From Parus major (Eukaryota; Chordata; Aves; Passeriformes; Paridae), in contig NC_031781.1 in NCBI RefSeq assembly GCF_001522545.3, positions 7,418,911-7,482,910 of the forward strand: 64,000 bases of DNA. The letters are read 5' to 3'. The translations under genes were made by a program, and so were the position numbers. Below are positions 10,861 to 25,000 of this stretch, piece by piece. Position 1 is the first letter of the stretch; the number at the start of each line of letters is the position of its first letter. The notes beneath the pieces were generated by a model that had not been told where the DNA came from, ran no database searches, and saw only the letters and a program-made list of their open reading frames with translations.

Positions 10861-13382
10861 AACAAGAAAATAACCCAAGAAAATACCTTTGAAATTATTA
10901 GACTTTTATTTTTCACACTTTTAAAATAGATTGGACAGCATTTTTCCACAATGTCCACTGATGTAGTTTCAGATGTTGTGCTGTGTTTACAGTAGCAATA
11001 GTTTACAATAATTATAAAATTAAATTATGCCACATAAACTTATATTTAGGCATTCCCTGTGAACTGAGCAAACTACTTGAAAAACATTTACCACATATTG
11101 TATTTCTCAACTGCTATAAACTGAAAATACATAAGTAGCACAGATATAAAATGCATAAAATCTAGATTTCAAAAATATTTAAAACTACAGGTGGAAAGAA
11201 AAAGTATTACTAAAATGTGACTTAATAAAATTTTTTTCTTGGGCTCATTTAAGATTCCTAAGTATACCTTAAAACAAGTAAATATTTCAAATAGCTTTTT
11301 CTCAGGAAATATATCCACCTGCTTTTGTATATTTTCTGGAGATGGAAAAAAGATAGATTCCTGTTGTGCAAAAATAAATTGTGCAGTTTGTGGTAACTTT
11401 ATTAAAGATGAGCAATTTTTAAAGCTAGCAGCGAGACACAAATGTTTAACACAAGAGTTTCTTACAGAAGCTTTGAATAAGGACATGCCTGTTTTAAACT
11501 ATAGATTTACAGGCAGAGAAGGAGCAAAATATTTTAAAACATTGACTGTATAGTCTGGTCAATGAAAGTGTTAAAATCAGATTAAAAACTCAACAAGCCA
11601 CAAGCTGTCCTGTAGTAGTTTCTTAGTCCCTGGCACTTGCAAACCTGGTGAATTTGGATATGGTCTCACTAGGAGGCTGCTCTCCCTGTCATAATAGATT
11701 TTCCATTGCTAGGAGAAGAAAAGATATATCCCTTAAAGTCTATTTTGTGGGCCTAGTTTAAGGACATGATTAATAATTGAGACACTTAAGTATGTGCTAC
11801 ATTTCATGGTACTTGAACAGAAGTTTATTAAGTAGTTTAGTTTATCTCTGATAGTGATCTCTATCTGATTACCAGTTTTTTTCCAAATGCCCGACTATTT
11901 GAACTGCTGTTTTCTTGTCTAACTGCAGGATTTAAGGTCAGCTAGATTGAGAAAATATAAAAGATTCCTTCATAATTAACTGATTTTATCAAACTCCAGA
12001 CATAAAATTCAAATATTCGGAAAAAACAGGCCCTCCAGTGCATTTCTGAAGTGAAGTCTCTGAACCTTCTACCTGTGAAGGGAGACACCTCTGGTTTAGA
12101 ACTCATGTACCAAGGAAATAGGATATTCCTACCTTTCATCTAAATAGCAAGTAAGAATTAAAAGAAACAGCCATAATAGTCTAAAGGATAAATTATTAAT
12201 TTCCTGATTTTGACTGTTCTGTTAAAATTACTTTTCTTTACTCAAAGGAAGTTGATTTTGTTTTGAAACACCTTCTTGTTTCCTGTTCTTATCCCAGTCC
12301 TGAAAACTCTTCACCCTTCTCCTTTTATGGCAATATAAACAATGTGAAAGTAACAATGATTTTCTCACCATGCCATCTTCACTCCTACCTAAACACCTTA
12401 ATCTATCTATTTAGAGCATCTCAAGAAAAGAATTTAAATCACCAGAGCAGTGTTTCTTCCACTCATTCAATACACAAATATGAACCAAATATATTCCTTT
12501 GTGAAATATGTGTTGGTAAGACCCTGGCACTGTCTTGAGGGGTAAGATGGGAATATAATCAAGAATCAATGTTTTGACCAAGCTGTCTCGCAATAGCAAT
12601 AGAAAGGGCTGGGGCTTTATAGGCCTCTTTTTTTTAGCTTTGCAGTGTCTGAAACGATATGCCATTAAGACACTTCTGAATTATATGACCAACAGACAGT
12701 CTTGTCTGGTGCCTTAAATGAAAGTCTTCTTTATTATATGGATCAGAAGTTGAAGTATTGCACGTCTCATATGCACAGCACTCAGCACTCAGTGTGAGCT
12801 CTTCTGAGATCCTTATCTCTAAACCAGTTTTTCTTCAAAGTCATAAACATCTGGAAATTGTGCACTATTCTTGCTATAGAAATCAAACACTCTAGTCCTT
12901 ATTTGATCTCTCAGAGAACATTCCCATTGCTTTCTTCTGTTGTGTAGGTGCCACAGGATTTGGCTTTCTATTTGACAGCTTCTTTTCTTAGGTGGCTGGG
13001 AATCAGACAGACAAGGATAAATTAGGTCTTTTTCGGCCAGCTTTTTGCCTTATTTAGCTGACTAAATACTGCAATGTTTGAGAGACAGTTGGAGGTTTTA
13101 TACTGAGATGAAATTGTTACAAGAGAAAATTTGAAGTCAGAGTGCTGGTGCCATTCAGGATTTACCTAGAAAGCTGTGGGCCACTGTGAAATCCAAACTT
13201 AAACATGCTTCTGCTTGTGGGTGAGACATATGCCTAGCAGTGTTTTCCCTGGCTAAGGAAAAGAAATAACCAGAGTATGTATACAGTGATTTCTTCCTCC
13301 AGAAGACCTTGCAGCTTCTGACAGTGTCTGACTTTGGGACTTCCTAAGTTGTTTTCTAAGAGATAACATTCAATGCTCTCAC
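10861..13382. other. Non-coding AT-rich stretch
   Basis: No recognisable gene or transposon. The longest frame here, a 105-codon-scale reading on both strands at about 11169-11553, is AT-rich with no family resemblance. The remainder is ordinary AT-rich sequence with short A and T runs. Confidence 0.6.
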
Positions 13383-13431
13383 CTAATTGAGACATTAATA
13401 GTTTTTCCAAAAGAGACAGAACTTTCTTCAT
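13383..13431 (-). other. Splice-bounded candidate exon, 49 nt
   Basis: The minus strand has a moderate acceptor (CTCTTGCTGAATTCAG) followed by 49 bases, open in the frame MKKVLSLLEKLLMSQL plus one base, then TTAG|GTGAGA. The peptide is amphipathic and leucine-rich. Its phase is compatible with the segments at 14677-14714 and 7899-7972. No family is recognised and chance occurrence is plausible. Confidence 0.2.
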
Positions 13432-13681
13432 CTGAATTCAGCAAGAGCTGAGCTTGGTCTGATGTTTCAGAATGGAAATTTCCATAGCAGCTTCTAAAAC
13501 CAAGTTTGAAAAGGCTCTCGTGTACGGCCACAGCTCAGGTTTAAAAGGAAGAGCTTTAAAGGATTATTGGAAAGTTTTTACTATCTCATCCTGATTTTCC
13601 TATTTTCTCTGTTACTACCATCAGGCAATCTCAGTAGCTTCATAAGGAACTGAGGATGTTTTCCTAATTTGTGGAAATAAA

Positions 13682-13717
13682 ATATATACAAATATATATA
13701 TATATATTTGTATATAT
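13682..13717. repeat. Perfect 36-bp AT palindrome
   Basis: The sequence from 13682 to 13717 equals its own reverse complement. It has an ATATATACAAA arm, a central (AT)n core and a TTTGTATATAT arm. Such palindromes can extrude cruciforms and are often unstable in length. Neighbouring sequence (13718-13745) continues as imperfect AT-rich repeat. It is probably a microsatellite that happens to be symmetric. Confidence 0.95.
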
Positions 13718-14218
13718 GCATATGTAAATATATGTGAATATAATTTTTAAAGTATATGTTACACCCCTGCTTCATCTTTAGAACTAGAGATTACCCTTAT
13801 CATAGTGATTCTATAGGCTTCACAGTTAAAAACCTGCTCCCATCAAGCAGCCAATATAACATTTTATTTGTAGCTCTTCATTTAGAGAGATTCAGAGTGT
13901 CTCACATACCTCAGGAAAAAACAAGCATGAGCTAAATCTTACATGAAAAGTACAGTCTGAATAAAACAACATGAAAACAAAGTATGAACTGCACATCAGA
14001 GAAACAAATCTTCCATTCTTCGTGTATAACACAAAATTCCTCGTAAAAAAATTTTCCGCCTGTGTTTTCTCTCTCAAAGAGTATGTGAATTCCCTTCCAC
14101 TCTTGTTTTTATTTTTATTTTTCTTTAATGCTTCTTTCAAGAAAAAAAAACTATTCTGACTGGGGCTCCTTTTCTGAATGCTCAAAGATAAAATCTCCTG
14201 GCAGCTTTGTGTCTGCAG

Positions 14219-14301
14219 GACATGGCCCCTTGCACGGGGTGGGAGTTGCTGGAGGAGCTGGGCCATCAGACCACCTCATACATGGGAGAGACCAGCAAAA
14301 G
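14219..14301 (+). other. Splice-bounded candidate exon, 83 nt
   Basis: The segment is preceded by TTTGTGTCTGCAG and followed by AAAAG|GTGAGA, both close to vertebrate splice consensus. It is open in all three frames; one reads MAPCTGWELLEELGHQTTSY and continues to the donor. No homologous family is recognised. Being open in three frames over 83 bases of 60% GC DNA is not rare, so coding status is unproven; a non-coding RNA exon is an alternative. Confidence 0.22.
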
Positions 14302-14676
14302 GTGAGAAAACGTGCCACATTCAGATCCCTGAAACATGTGTCTTTGCGCCCTAAAAGCCTGAAACTGTTTTATATAAATGCCTTAATAGTAAGGCTGTAG
14401 ATAAAGTGCACAAGATTCTGGGAGGGAAGTTAGGAAAATACATTTTCATTACATGTTTCCCCTACATCATTAAAATCTCTGAAGGATTATCTATATTTCT
14501 TCAACCTTTCTTTTTGCAGAACCCTTTGCAGAACATTTAAGTATTAAAACTCATTTGGAGGATATTTATAGCTATGGTGAAGGTTAACAAGTTTTGTGTG
14601 GGCATCTGAATATTTAGGAAAAAAAGCAGCAAGTGTGAGTGACTATACACTGGTGAAGCATCAGAAATGTACTTAC

Positions 14677-14714
14677 TTTCATGAGTTCAGGATGCCAAGC
14701 TAATTTATGAGCAG
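14677..14714 (-). other. Splice-bounded candidate exon, 38 nt
   Basis: On the minus strand a strong acceptor (GGCTCTGTTTCTTTCAG) and a strong donor (AAA|GTAAGT) enclose 38 bases. After two leading bases one frame reads AHKLAWHPELMK and ends exactly at a codon boundary. The look is that of a small coding exon, vaguely like an ankyrin-type helix, but no protein is recognised. Short splice-bounded segments also arise by chance. Confidence 0.25.
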
Positions 14715-15199
14715 CTGAAAGAAACAGAGCCATAAGTGAGTTCAAGTTAGTGGTCATTCCATATCAGTAGAAAATCCTACACTACTACCCTTGGATTTAA
14801 CTACTGGAGGTGTTCCCTGTCATGTTGGGCCATGTATATTATCTGCACAATAAGGCTCTTCAAGGGGTCTAAAATGTACATTTAGTGGTATTAGTAAGCA
14901 ATTGTGCTGCAGGAATCTTCGTGGCTGTCTGTCTTGTTCTGGTCTGGGAATTGTCAATCTCTCTACAGCACGTGAGAATAACATGTTGGGATGCCACAAG
15001 AATGTGGGTAACATTTATGTAACCTTCAGCCTTTGTGGGAAAATAAAATCCTTTGTTACTTGGAGTTGACTCTGTACCAGATGGTATGAATAAATGTTTG
15101 CAATGCCAGTGCTGTTCAGCTTGGCTGATCGATTCTGTCATACTCCCAAGGAGGTAGAGAGGCCTTAAATAACTGCTTCAGGATGTAGAAAATATTTTC

Positions 15200-15400
15200 C
15201 TTTTCCTGTTGCAGTAGTATTATGCAGAAGTGATGCTATTCTGACTGCCAGCTTCTCACTCAGCAGGATGAATGAATTATGTAAATATTGATCAGCCTTT
15301 TAGCAAAGCTGACACAGCTCATTGCTAACACTTTTATGTATTTTAATTAATTCCAAAGATGCTTAAAGCACAATAGTCACTACCTTACTTTTTTTTATTT
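15200..15400. promoter_or_regulatory. Possible enhancer-like AT-rich element
   Basis: The block contains ATGAATGAATTATGTAAAT (octamer-like ATGTAAAT), TATTGATCAG, an AGCAAAGCTGACA box and TTTTAATTAATTCC, a dense set of homeodomain/POU/TALE-like motifs without simple repeats or open frames. This is suggestive of a conserved regulatory element, but there is no direct evidence. Confidence 0.22.
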
Positions 15401-18400
15401 TATTTTCTGTTCTGGTATTATTGTTGCCTGAAGAAACCAAAGCTGATGCAAAACTTCTGCTGGGTTCTTTGTGAAATTCTCTCTCGTTTGCAGTCTGGCC
15501 AACAAGTGCATTCTTATGGCAGAACAATTTGGCAAACCTCTCCCGGCCAGTAGAAGCCTGATGACAGCAATCTCCTTATTTTTTATGTGTGGAATATAGT
15601 GCCTAGTGCTGGCCTGAAGCTGACTCAGGGTTTCTAGGTGCACACTATGAACAAAATCAACAAAGTGATTAATTTTGAGAGTTTGCATAACATCTTTTCT
15701 CCTTCTTCAAATGTTCCCCTTTTTTCCACAGCCAAGGTGGTGGAACTCAAAAACACAGGCAGCAGAGGTTTTCATGAAGGGTTCAATCCCTTATGTCACA
15801 CATCCTCTAAAGGCTTCTGCCCATAAAGTTTGATCCTGTGCCAAGCTTTATGTGGACCCTGATAAACTAGGTCACAGGGCTCAAACTGTTAATTTTTTTT
15901 TTCTGAAAAATTGCAAGCAAAAAATCTCACTGAAACTACCTAAAGTTTGTGCTACCTGTGGGAAAAATTACTTTCTGCATGTTTCTGATTTTTATTTTGT
16001 CAGTGTCAGATAAACAGCTTTATGGCGGTTTTATTCTTCAAACTCCCAGTCTATTTTAACTCATCTCTTCCATTTACACTGCATTGTGTCAATTAGAAAA
16101 CTGTGAAACCTCCAAGGGGTTTTCAGCCCTTTTATATCCTTACCACAGCATGTATCAGACTTGCTCCTGCAGATAATTCCCTCTGCTCTTATCAGACCAC
16201 AGGAAAGATAATCTTTCTCTATGTCTACAACAGGGACAGATACATAAGTATTTACATATTGTTGTCTACAAAATTATTATTCCAAGGAAAAGAAAAACCT
16301 CTAGGACAAATTCACATATGAATAGTTTCTTTGATACCAACAGAGCACAGTTGCATTTACAATATTGTAACTTAGAAAGAAATTCCCCTATACCTGTCCT
16401 ACCTGAATTTATAGACACACAAGTACACTTTTGGATATATACATTATGAACAAAGAACTGTCATCACAGCACTTGGGACTAGATTTTAACCTGTACATGT
16501 GGTGTACACCTGTGCTTTGTATGACAATTCACTTGATTTGCACTGTGGAGACTCCCAGGATCAAAGTTAACCTGGTGTCTTTTTTTTCTCTTTCTCTTAC
16601 AAGATTGTTTTAAGATTTCCTCTGTAATTCTCACATAGCTTCTGAGGTAACTTTAGTTCCACATCTTTCAATAGTATGGAACTTATTTTCACTAATGCAG
16701 AATTAACTACTATGAAACAAACACCAAGGATTATGATATGTCACAGCAGTGTTGCTGTTCAAATACCCTACTCTATATATTTTCTCTTAAAGCCAATAAT
16801 TTTCAAGAAGAAATCAATTTCAGCAAATTAAAAAACAAAAGGACAGAAGGCCAAACCCACAGCTAAATGTAGAGTTCACTGCTTCACTTCAGAAACCATA
16901 ATCACAGTCTCTGCTATATTCACTCTCCAAGCAGCCCTTGCACCTTCCTGGGATGAGCATTATGGAGGCATTTATAAAACTATTTTTCTTTCCTTTTTAC
17001 TATTTCAAAGAAAGATCACCAGCCACATCTCTTTCTCCCAGGCCAGATCTCTTGTGGACCCAACTGGGATCATCCACCTCTCTTTCCTTTCCCTTCCTCT
17101 CTCTCCCTTCCTCTGCTCCAGGCAGCTGCTGCATCCTAAACTGAACAACAACAGAGGTTGGCTATCTGGACTTTTCCAGGCAAAATGGCCATATCCCATA
17201 TATGGAGCATACTAGCCTCTTTGTAATTTAATGCTGGCATCCTTGACAAGGTAGCTGCATTCTGTCTCACAGCATGTTGTATATTTTAAATGCTGTTGTA
17301 CAACTGCTGCCCAGACCGCACAGTATAAAGTAACGGCTGAACAAAAAAGAAATTCACTACTAACAGGCAAACCGCAGAAGTTTTGGCTGAGCATCCAAAA
17401 CTGCTAATGCTTATCGAGACCTCCTGAGAGCCCCCCTCCTTCCTGCAGCCTGAAACCTCCACCGCCAACTGTCCTGATCCTCATTAACTTCACATCACTG
17501 TCATTTGCTAGGGTTTTTTTTTTGCAGCAGCCTCCATGAGCTGCTTGGCACTTCCCAAACACAGTAAGAGACATGCTTTCCTATTGTTTTCTCCTCTTTT
17601 TTTATATTCTATTTTATTTTATTTTTGGGGACAGCAGGAGACATGAGCTGTGCTGGAGAAATGACAGAATTAGTGCAAGCCCTGCCCTGTGTCTGTGCAG
17701 CAATGAGGTGCCATCTGATGAGAGCTGGAATCTGGCCTCCCCAGCCCTTCAGGGGTCCTTTGCTATTTGTCACACCATCAGGCCTCCAATCCTGCCAGCA
17801 CAGTCTGAAGCATGGAGGCAGCTCCATTAAGTTCAAAAAGACATCCATTTTAAAATTTCTGCCAGAGAACTTACATCTGAGCATAGACAAGGGCTCTTAC
17901 ACACGTGATACGAGAGTGCATCAAAGTGCAGCGAAGGAAAGGTTGAACACAGCTCTTTACATAAATGCCTACAACACATGTTTACCTGCCAGGCAGCAAC
18001 TTCTCAAGCTTTCCCTTCCCCTCTCCATTCCTGCTCAGCCTGTGTCTGCAGCAGGATGACAGCTGCCATCCTCAGCACAGCTGTCAAATGCAGTGCTCAG
18101 ACTCCACACATTTCTCCTGACAGAAATACCATCACTGAACCTTTCCTCTGCCAACAGGCACTTCTGTGAGAATGGGAGTTTTGCAATTTCTTAGAAATGT
18201 CCTGGGACCACAGCTGAGCGTCAGGATGCACCATGTAACCACAACTCCTGCTGTTCTACTGCTATTTTACCCATTTGGATTCTCATGACAAGCTTCTCTG
18301 CTTCCTGCCCCTTGGATTCCTCTCTTTGCTTCTCCCATGGTTTGTAGTGCATTATTCCTACATCACAATTAATGAGTTCTATCTGCACTCACAGGATCCA

Positions 18401-21400
18401 GTGTCTGAATGGCCCATCAGCAGAAAGATTAGCAAAACTAATTTTTCTACCTACAGTTAAGAGTCACAATTTTTTGGGAAAGAAAACACTTTAATGAATC
18501 TGTGACCTGCCAGTGCCCTGAGGAATATCTGTTAGGTGTCACCAACACTCAGATAAAAACTTGCTAACATGATGTCACTCACTCAGTGTGATAATATGAT
18601 GTTACCCCTTGGATCAGATCCATAGCACCAAAAGGGTGAGTATGCATTGGGAGGTTTTGTTTGTTTTTTTTTTTAACAACAGCGAACTTGGCTTCTGGCT
18701 TCCTTGTGGGTGGTATATTAAATTTGAATTTTTTCCCCCTAAAGTGGTTCAGCTATGAATTTATTTTCTCCCCACCTTGCTTGAACCATAATATTGTGGT
18801 AATATTAGTTACATATTTGGATTGCTACAAATCAGATATGCTGATTTTAAGACTTTCTTCTTGTTTTGTGCCAAGCGCTAGAAATAATTAATTAGCATAT
18901 AATGTAGGACCAAAAAGATCCTGATTCCCAGGATTTTTATAACATATGCAATATCTTCTTACAGACATTATCTTGCTGTTGATAATAAAATACATGTTCA
19001 GTACTTGTGGGGGTATTCCTTAGCAAAGGGCAGCAGTGTAGATTAAAACAGCAAATTCTCAGAGTTATGATTAGAAAATTCTCATGATCCCACAGACAAG
19101 TCTTCCTGGGACATAAAGTGGTATAAGCACCTGTGAAATGGCTCTAAGTAACAAAGTTGTGCTGGTTGGCAGTTGAAATATTAAATAAGCCTTGAACTTA
19201 GCAAAGAAGCTGAGTCTAAACAATAATTGTCTGAGGAAAAAAAAGTCCACCATCCAGTACACCCTTCATTCCTGTTTCGTTTCTCACATTTATAAGGAGA
19301 TGGGCTTTTCTTTCCTCTTCTGGTGAAGAAGAAATTAATGCACATATCACACATCAGATCTATTTTTTTAACTGCATGTTAGAATTATCCAAATCATCTA
19401 ACACGCTGCATAATTACCAAGAGATTGAACTTGTGGGTGTAGCTGAGTGGGTGTGTTACAAAAGAAGAAAAAATCCCTATCTGAAAACATTCTGCTAAAG
19501 GTTGGATATTGATTGTATGAAGTTATGATATTACACTTACTGCTATCAGTGGACACCTGGTTTGGCCTAGGATTACACACCAATTGCATATGTGTTTTGT
19601 AATTAATTATATATTGTTGTATAGATCCTTCAAATCATCTCAACTGCTTCCCTCACTCTGCTGGATAACCCCACAGTGGAGAAGAACAAGGCCTTTACTC
19701 CATGCTTCACTGAAATTTGGTTTTACTTGAGCTAAAAATATGTGTTCAAAATGGCTTGAGAAGTTTCACAAGCAAGAAACTAGACACCATGCCTTCTAAC
19801 CCATCTCTCAGAGCCATCAGATATAGTGGTTTCCCACTAAGAAGTCACTTCCAAGCACTTTGGCTCACTGGTTGGGCAGTGTAAGAGGCGTTTATGTATA
19901 CATTGGATTATATACAGTCTTTGTCTGGCTAAGTCATTTGCTTTTAAGTTTGTTAATCCTGGTATCTTTGGGTTCTGACTCACAAGTCAGATAGTTATCT
20001 TTGGATGTCTGCAGTGATTCCTGCTCTTTGGAGCCCGGACCACCCATCTCTCAGAGCTCTCCCCCAAGCCCACCTTCCTCCCTGTGCAGCAGGACTAGGG
20101 CTGAGACTGAGCCACCATGCCCATGGACCAGCTGGCCCTGGCTCACAACTCTGCAAGGAGGGAATGATAACAGCCCTCATCAGCCCCAGCTCAGTGCTCA
20201 TCTGGAACATGGGCAGTGCACGTTGTGCTCTCTGCCCTTTAAAGTGCTCACACTCAGTTTAGCTGAATTAATCAGAAATCTGGGCAAATGGTAGAAGGAC
20301 TTCTCCTTACCTCCTTCCCCAGAGGATTCCTCAGGGAATCCTCACTCATCCCCACTCTGTGTAAGACCCTTTTCTATTAGATCAGGCCTTGCCCTGTTCA
20401 GAAGCAGATCCTCAGGGGCTTGAGGATATTTAGGCATTTAGAGATATTTGCAGTTACAAATAGGCAGGAATTCAATCAAACTGAGGTAATAGCTAGAGGG
20501 AAATATTTCAATACCTAAAATTTAAAGTGCCCAGGCCCCTAAAGAGAGCCTTACATGCTAGTTAGTGACTGTTTCAATGCCAATGGGGAAGTGAGCGAGA
20601 AAATAAAGATTGCTGAAACATGGATGTGTGGCACAGAGTTTGAAAGACCATGGTAAACAGTACAAGAGTGACAAGAGCAGAGCTCTCTTTTGACATATGC
20701 TGCTTTGGGTTGCATATGATGTGGAGTTCCTTTTCCATGATGATGGAATTTAATAAGGATAACGTTTTGTCTCATAATCCACTTCCTTAAAATGGACAAC
20801 CCACTGGTTGTGAAGAGATGGACAAATATCACAAATTTGTGTGAAATGTTAGAAACTGGGTCTGAGACCGGTACAAAGCTAATCATTATTTTGTGGGAGG
20901 AAAAAATTCCACATTTTGGGGAGCACTGACCTCTCTGAAAGAAAACCTTTTCTAAAAGCTGGCAGTGCTGATTTTGATCCCAGAGAATAACAGAAAGTTG
21001 TATGCTGTTATACAAATCTTCCCAGTATTTTCTTTTGGTAATGGAATGATTATTAATATAAAATCTTCTACGTTGTTACTTGGAACAAATAATCTCTAGT
21101 ACTGACATTCAACCTGGGAAAAATGGATTAGCACCCTGACTAGTGCCTAGCAAGGCACCAAATACTAGTCTATTCTTGAATTTCTGAATGCAAACTTTAT
21201 TTCAGCTCTTCATGTCATGGTTCTCTGTCACCTGTCGAAACAATATTATTTAACAGGGCTTTTTTATCCTCAGACAGTTCTTCACAGAATTTTACCATCT
21301 GGCTATCATGGCCTGTTTTTCTGCATGTCATCTGTTCTCCATTTAAAAATTCTGGTTTGCGGTTTAGAAACTCTGTCTGTGACCTCTGTATCTTGAATAT

Positions 21401-24400
21401 TCTCTGCAAGTCACCTTCTTCATTACTGTCTTCTAATTCCTCTCATTTCTTCTGATCTCCTCTTATTATACCTGACTAAATAGATTTGTTTATTTTGGCC
21501 CTAGTCTAGCCTCTGATCTTGTGCTTATTTAATCCTTAATCCTCTTAACACTCCAATTGAGAGAGACACATTTTTCTTTTTGGGGCATCTGTTCTTTCTA
21601 AATTAATTCTTAACTAAAATAGTGTATCAAGCAGATGCTTAATATTTAGATATTCCTCCTTCTTCAACATTAATGGTATTCAAAATTTGTTATTACTGTC
21701 AGTAATGCAGTGCTCAAGCAGTAGGTGGAGGACAGAGCTCAATTAAACCAGGGCTCCTGTAACATTTTCATTTCTCACATAAATGCAGCCACACACATAA
21801 GCCTAGGCTCTGAGACAGAATTTCCTCCAATATACATTTTGCAGCTGGCAAGAGGAGGTACAAGGCTTTCTTTGGTTTGGCATTTTATCCTACAGTAAAC
21901 TGATGTCCAGGTCTCCCTCTATCGCTTGCGAAGATATTTTCCATACAAGATTCTGAAGGTTGCTGGCCACCTTTGATAGACTTTCCTGTTACAAAAAGGA
22001 TGAGCCACCCTTAATATTTCTTCAGTACTCCTCTATGAAGAAATAATTTCATAAAAATTGCATGTACACCCACTGAAGGGGAACAAAGACTGAAGTCACA
22101 TGTATTGATCCTCAGTTTTATTGTACTTCTTCCACAAGACTAGTGATCAGGATAAAAGGTGGATCAACAATATAGTGATTGGAGAGAATAATTTAGCTTT
22201 ACTTTTTTACTAAATATAGCTTCTCTGGAAATCTTGCCTGTTTTGCCTAATTACTTTACTTTGAGATTGTCTGAGGTAGCTGTCAGCGTCTATGGTGGGA
22301 GCATCACCCAGCACATCTGTGCCATCTTTTTGGTTTTCAGTTTTACACTATTATTTGACATGAATTCACAGAAATGCAGCAGATTCTGGGCATATTGATT
22401 GCTGTTCTGTTCCTGGAGTTCTCTCACACTGCTGACCTGGCTGGTTAAGCAAGACCTCAGCTAGACCTTGGCATTTTGGTCTCTCCTACAGAGAGCTGCT
22501 CTTAGCACCTTCTGCGTTAATCAGTGCAACTCTCTGAGGGTGGCTCTCTGAATATCTCCTACACCATCTGCTCCTGCCAGTGGAAAACATTTCTTCATAA
22601 AAACTGAGCTGTCATGGTTGAAACATGGCTGTGCCACGGGCACAAGAAACAATTGGATTTGTGTTTCAGCTGTACATCTTCTCTAGCCTATCATAAACCA
22701 AACTCAACAACATGTATTGAAGAAGAGTCAGGAATAAAAGCAGAGTCTTCCATATGTACCAGTCTGGATGCTCTTCATCACCACACAACTCTTAGAGCAA
22801 TATCAGAGAAAACACCAATCAGTATTTCTTGTGCAATATCACATTCAACACACAAAACCCTTGCTGAAACTACTACTGAATACAGCCTTGGCAAAATGAT
22901 GGGGCTGTCCAATTTACCTGTACTTAGAAGTGCTTTTCAGGGAAAGAAACTTAAGGGAAAACTTAAACAATCCAACTTTTAACAATAGATAAAAAGTTAT
23001 TAAAACTTCAGTCTGACTACAGTGGCCTTTTCTCAGTTTTGGAGCTTTTACCAGTTTTCCTATCAAACCCCCCTAATTCATGACCCTTTGCTGACAACAG
23101 TATCTCATATATGAGAGGTCTTGGTAAAGGAGAAAAGCCACAGTTAAAATATTTGCTTTGCTTAATATACATGCTGGAAAAAAATACTTAATTAATAGAG
23201 AAGTAAATACAACTGAAATGCTATTTAATACAGATAGTTCCTGAAAATTTAGGAACATAATCTGACAGTAAATTGCTTTGTTAGAGAAATATCTTTTTTT
23301 TAACATCCCTTTCCTTTTTGAGCTTTTTTGTTCATGTTTTGCAAGGGCTTCATACAAGCATTCTGTACATGGCTGAACATTTAAAGAACAACAGCTGAGA
23401 GCAAAAATTAGAAATTCTGTATGATACATGAAATAGGACCAGTATCACATTAATTTCTGCCTTCATTATGGACATTAAAGAATTTTACTTAGTTTACAAA
23501 CACTTTCCATGCTTAGCTGCAATATTAGTGATTAATAAAAGCTGTGTCTGTGTTTCAAACAGACAGAGATCTCTTTTTCTGCCTTGAATTAAAGCTGACT
23601 TCTGGAACGTGACTAATTTACATTTGCTAATGTGGTGGTAAAACAACATGCTCATCCACAGCTCAGTGAATGTCAGCAAACATGCCTTGCCATGCCTGGC
23701 CACCGTCAGAACTGCATTTGCAGTCAAGTTGAACTAGACAGACCCAGACCTTGGCTACAACCTGGCAGAGGGACAGTATATAGACATGTGTGGATAATTT
23801 TATTATTCCATCATCTGTGGCCTTGGTAATGGTGATGTAAAAGCAATGATAAATCACATCTCTGTGTGAAATTTTCTCTGCACTGTCTCCTGACTGCTGT
23901 GGTTTTTTGAGTAGGGCAGCATAAATTCATTGCTTCTGTACCGACCTAATATCTTTAGAAAGGAAAGGACAAAACTTGTCCTCAAAAGCTCCTGTTTCAC
24001 ACTTCAGTTGGCATTTGAGTTCTTTGAAAGAACACATTTCTCAAAGAGGTGTGTACAGTTTGATACTGCTTGGCTCTGTCATATAATGTGAAACATATAT
24101 GGGAAATATCAATCCTGCTGGTCTCTTCTAGCTCTGCTAATTCATAGGGAGCTGCTGGCAAATTTCAGGTCTTCTACTTTGGTTTAAGCTTTCCCTCTCC
24201 CCAGCTAAGAACAATGATGCAGAGATACTTGTCTCTGGACCTTTGGAAATTGGCTGGAAGCAAATACAGAAATGTGTAATTACTATGCCTTTAAGAGAGC
24301 AGACTGTCACATTTGTGTAACTTTTCTAAAAGAGCTGCTGAAAAACTGGTGATCATTTCTCTGCTCTGACAACTGCTTCATAACTTCAAAAATATTATCT

Positions 24401-25000
24401 CTGTTCTCATCTCCTTATTAGGTAATTCTAACCACTTTGAAGACCTGGCAAATTCACCTTATTAGTGAGAAAAAAAAATCCCATGCATAGTTTTCACAGT
24501 TCAAATGTTTCAACATAAAAGCAAATATTTCCCTCAGAAAGATAATTTGCTATCCAAACAAACATAATTAGAAACAATCTGGTGAAATAACACTCATAGT
24601 CCAATTAGTGTAGAAGAAACTAAGAGAAAATACAAAACTAAATAATACCTAAAATCTTTTCTGAGTGTTCTTGTCTGATTTATTCTAATTCATCCATTAT
24701 CCACATTTTAGACATGAACAAGGCAATCTTGAAGTAATCTTGCTATCCAAAGTACAGCCCAAGTCTGGATTGTAATTATGTCTCTTCCTTGAAAAATATA
24801 GTAAACAATTTTGCAGTGCATATTACTTAGTTTATCATTGGCCATGCTAATTGGTATATACTTTATTCTTGCCAGCTCAAAGGAAAAACATTACAAAAGT
24901 GAAAGATGCAGAAATAGCTCTCGTTGGTGTAAGTTATATACATGAATAAATGTACCAGTTTGCAGCACTAACAGATCCAACCCTCCAGGGAGCATTCAGT
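15401..25000. other. Long non-coding stretch, nothing confident
   Basis: Nearly ten kilobases without a recognisable gene, RNA or transposon. Open frames such as those at about 17625-18059 (plus) and 20551-21015 (minus, TTG-initiated) show no family similarity. A tRNA-T-loop-like GGGTTCAATCCC near 15779 lacks the rest of a tRNA. Short homopolymers (for example T9-T10 near 17514 and 18663) are the only repeats noted. Confidence 0.6.

Noticed and set aside
10746..10929. Repetitive open frames (FGLVW or KPNQT units) over the AAACC array
   Set aside because: They are direct translations of a pentanucleotide microsatellite.
15740..15800. tRNA-like T-arm (AAGGGTTCAATCCCTT) with a D-arm-like text upstream
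   Set aside because: No anticodon stem or acceptor stem can be formed around it.
20551..21015. 154-codon minus-strand open frame
   Set aside because: Begins at TTG and resembles no known protein or transposon product.
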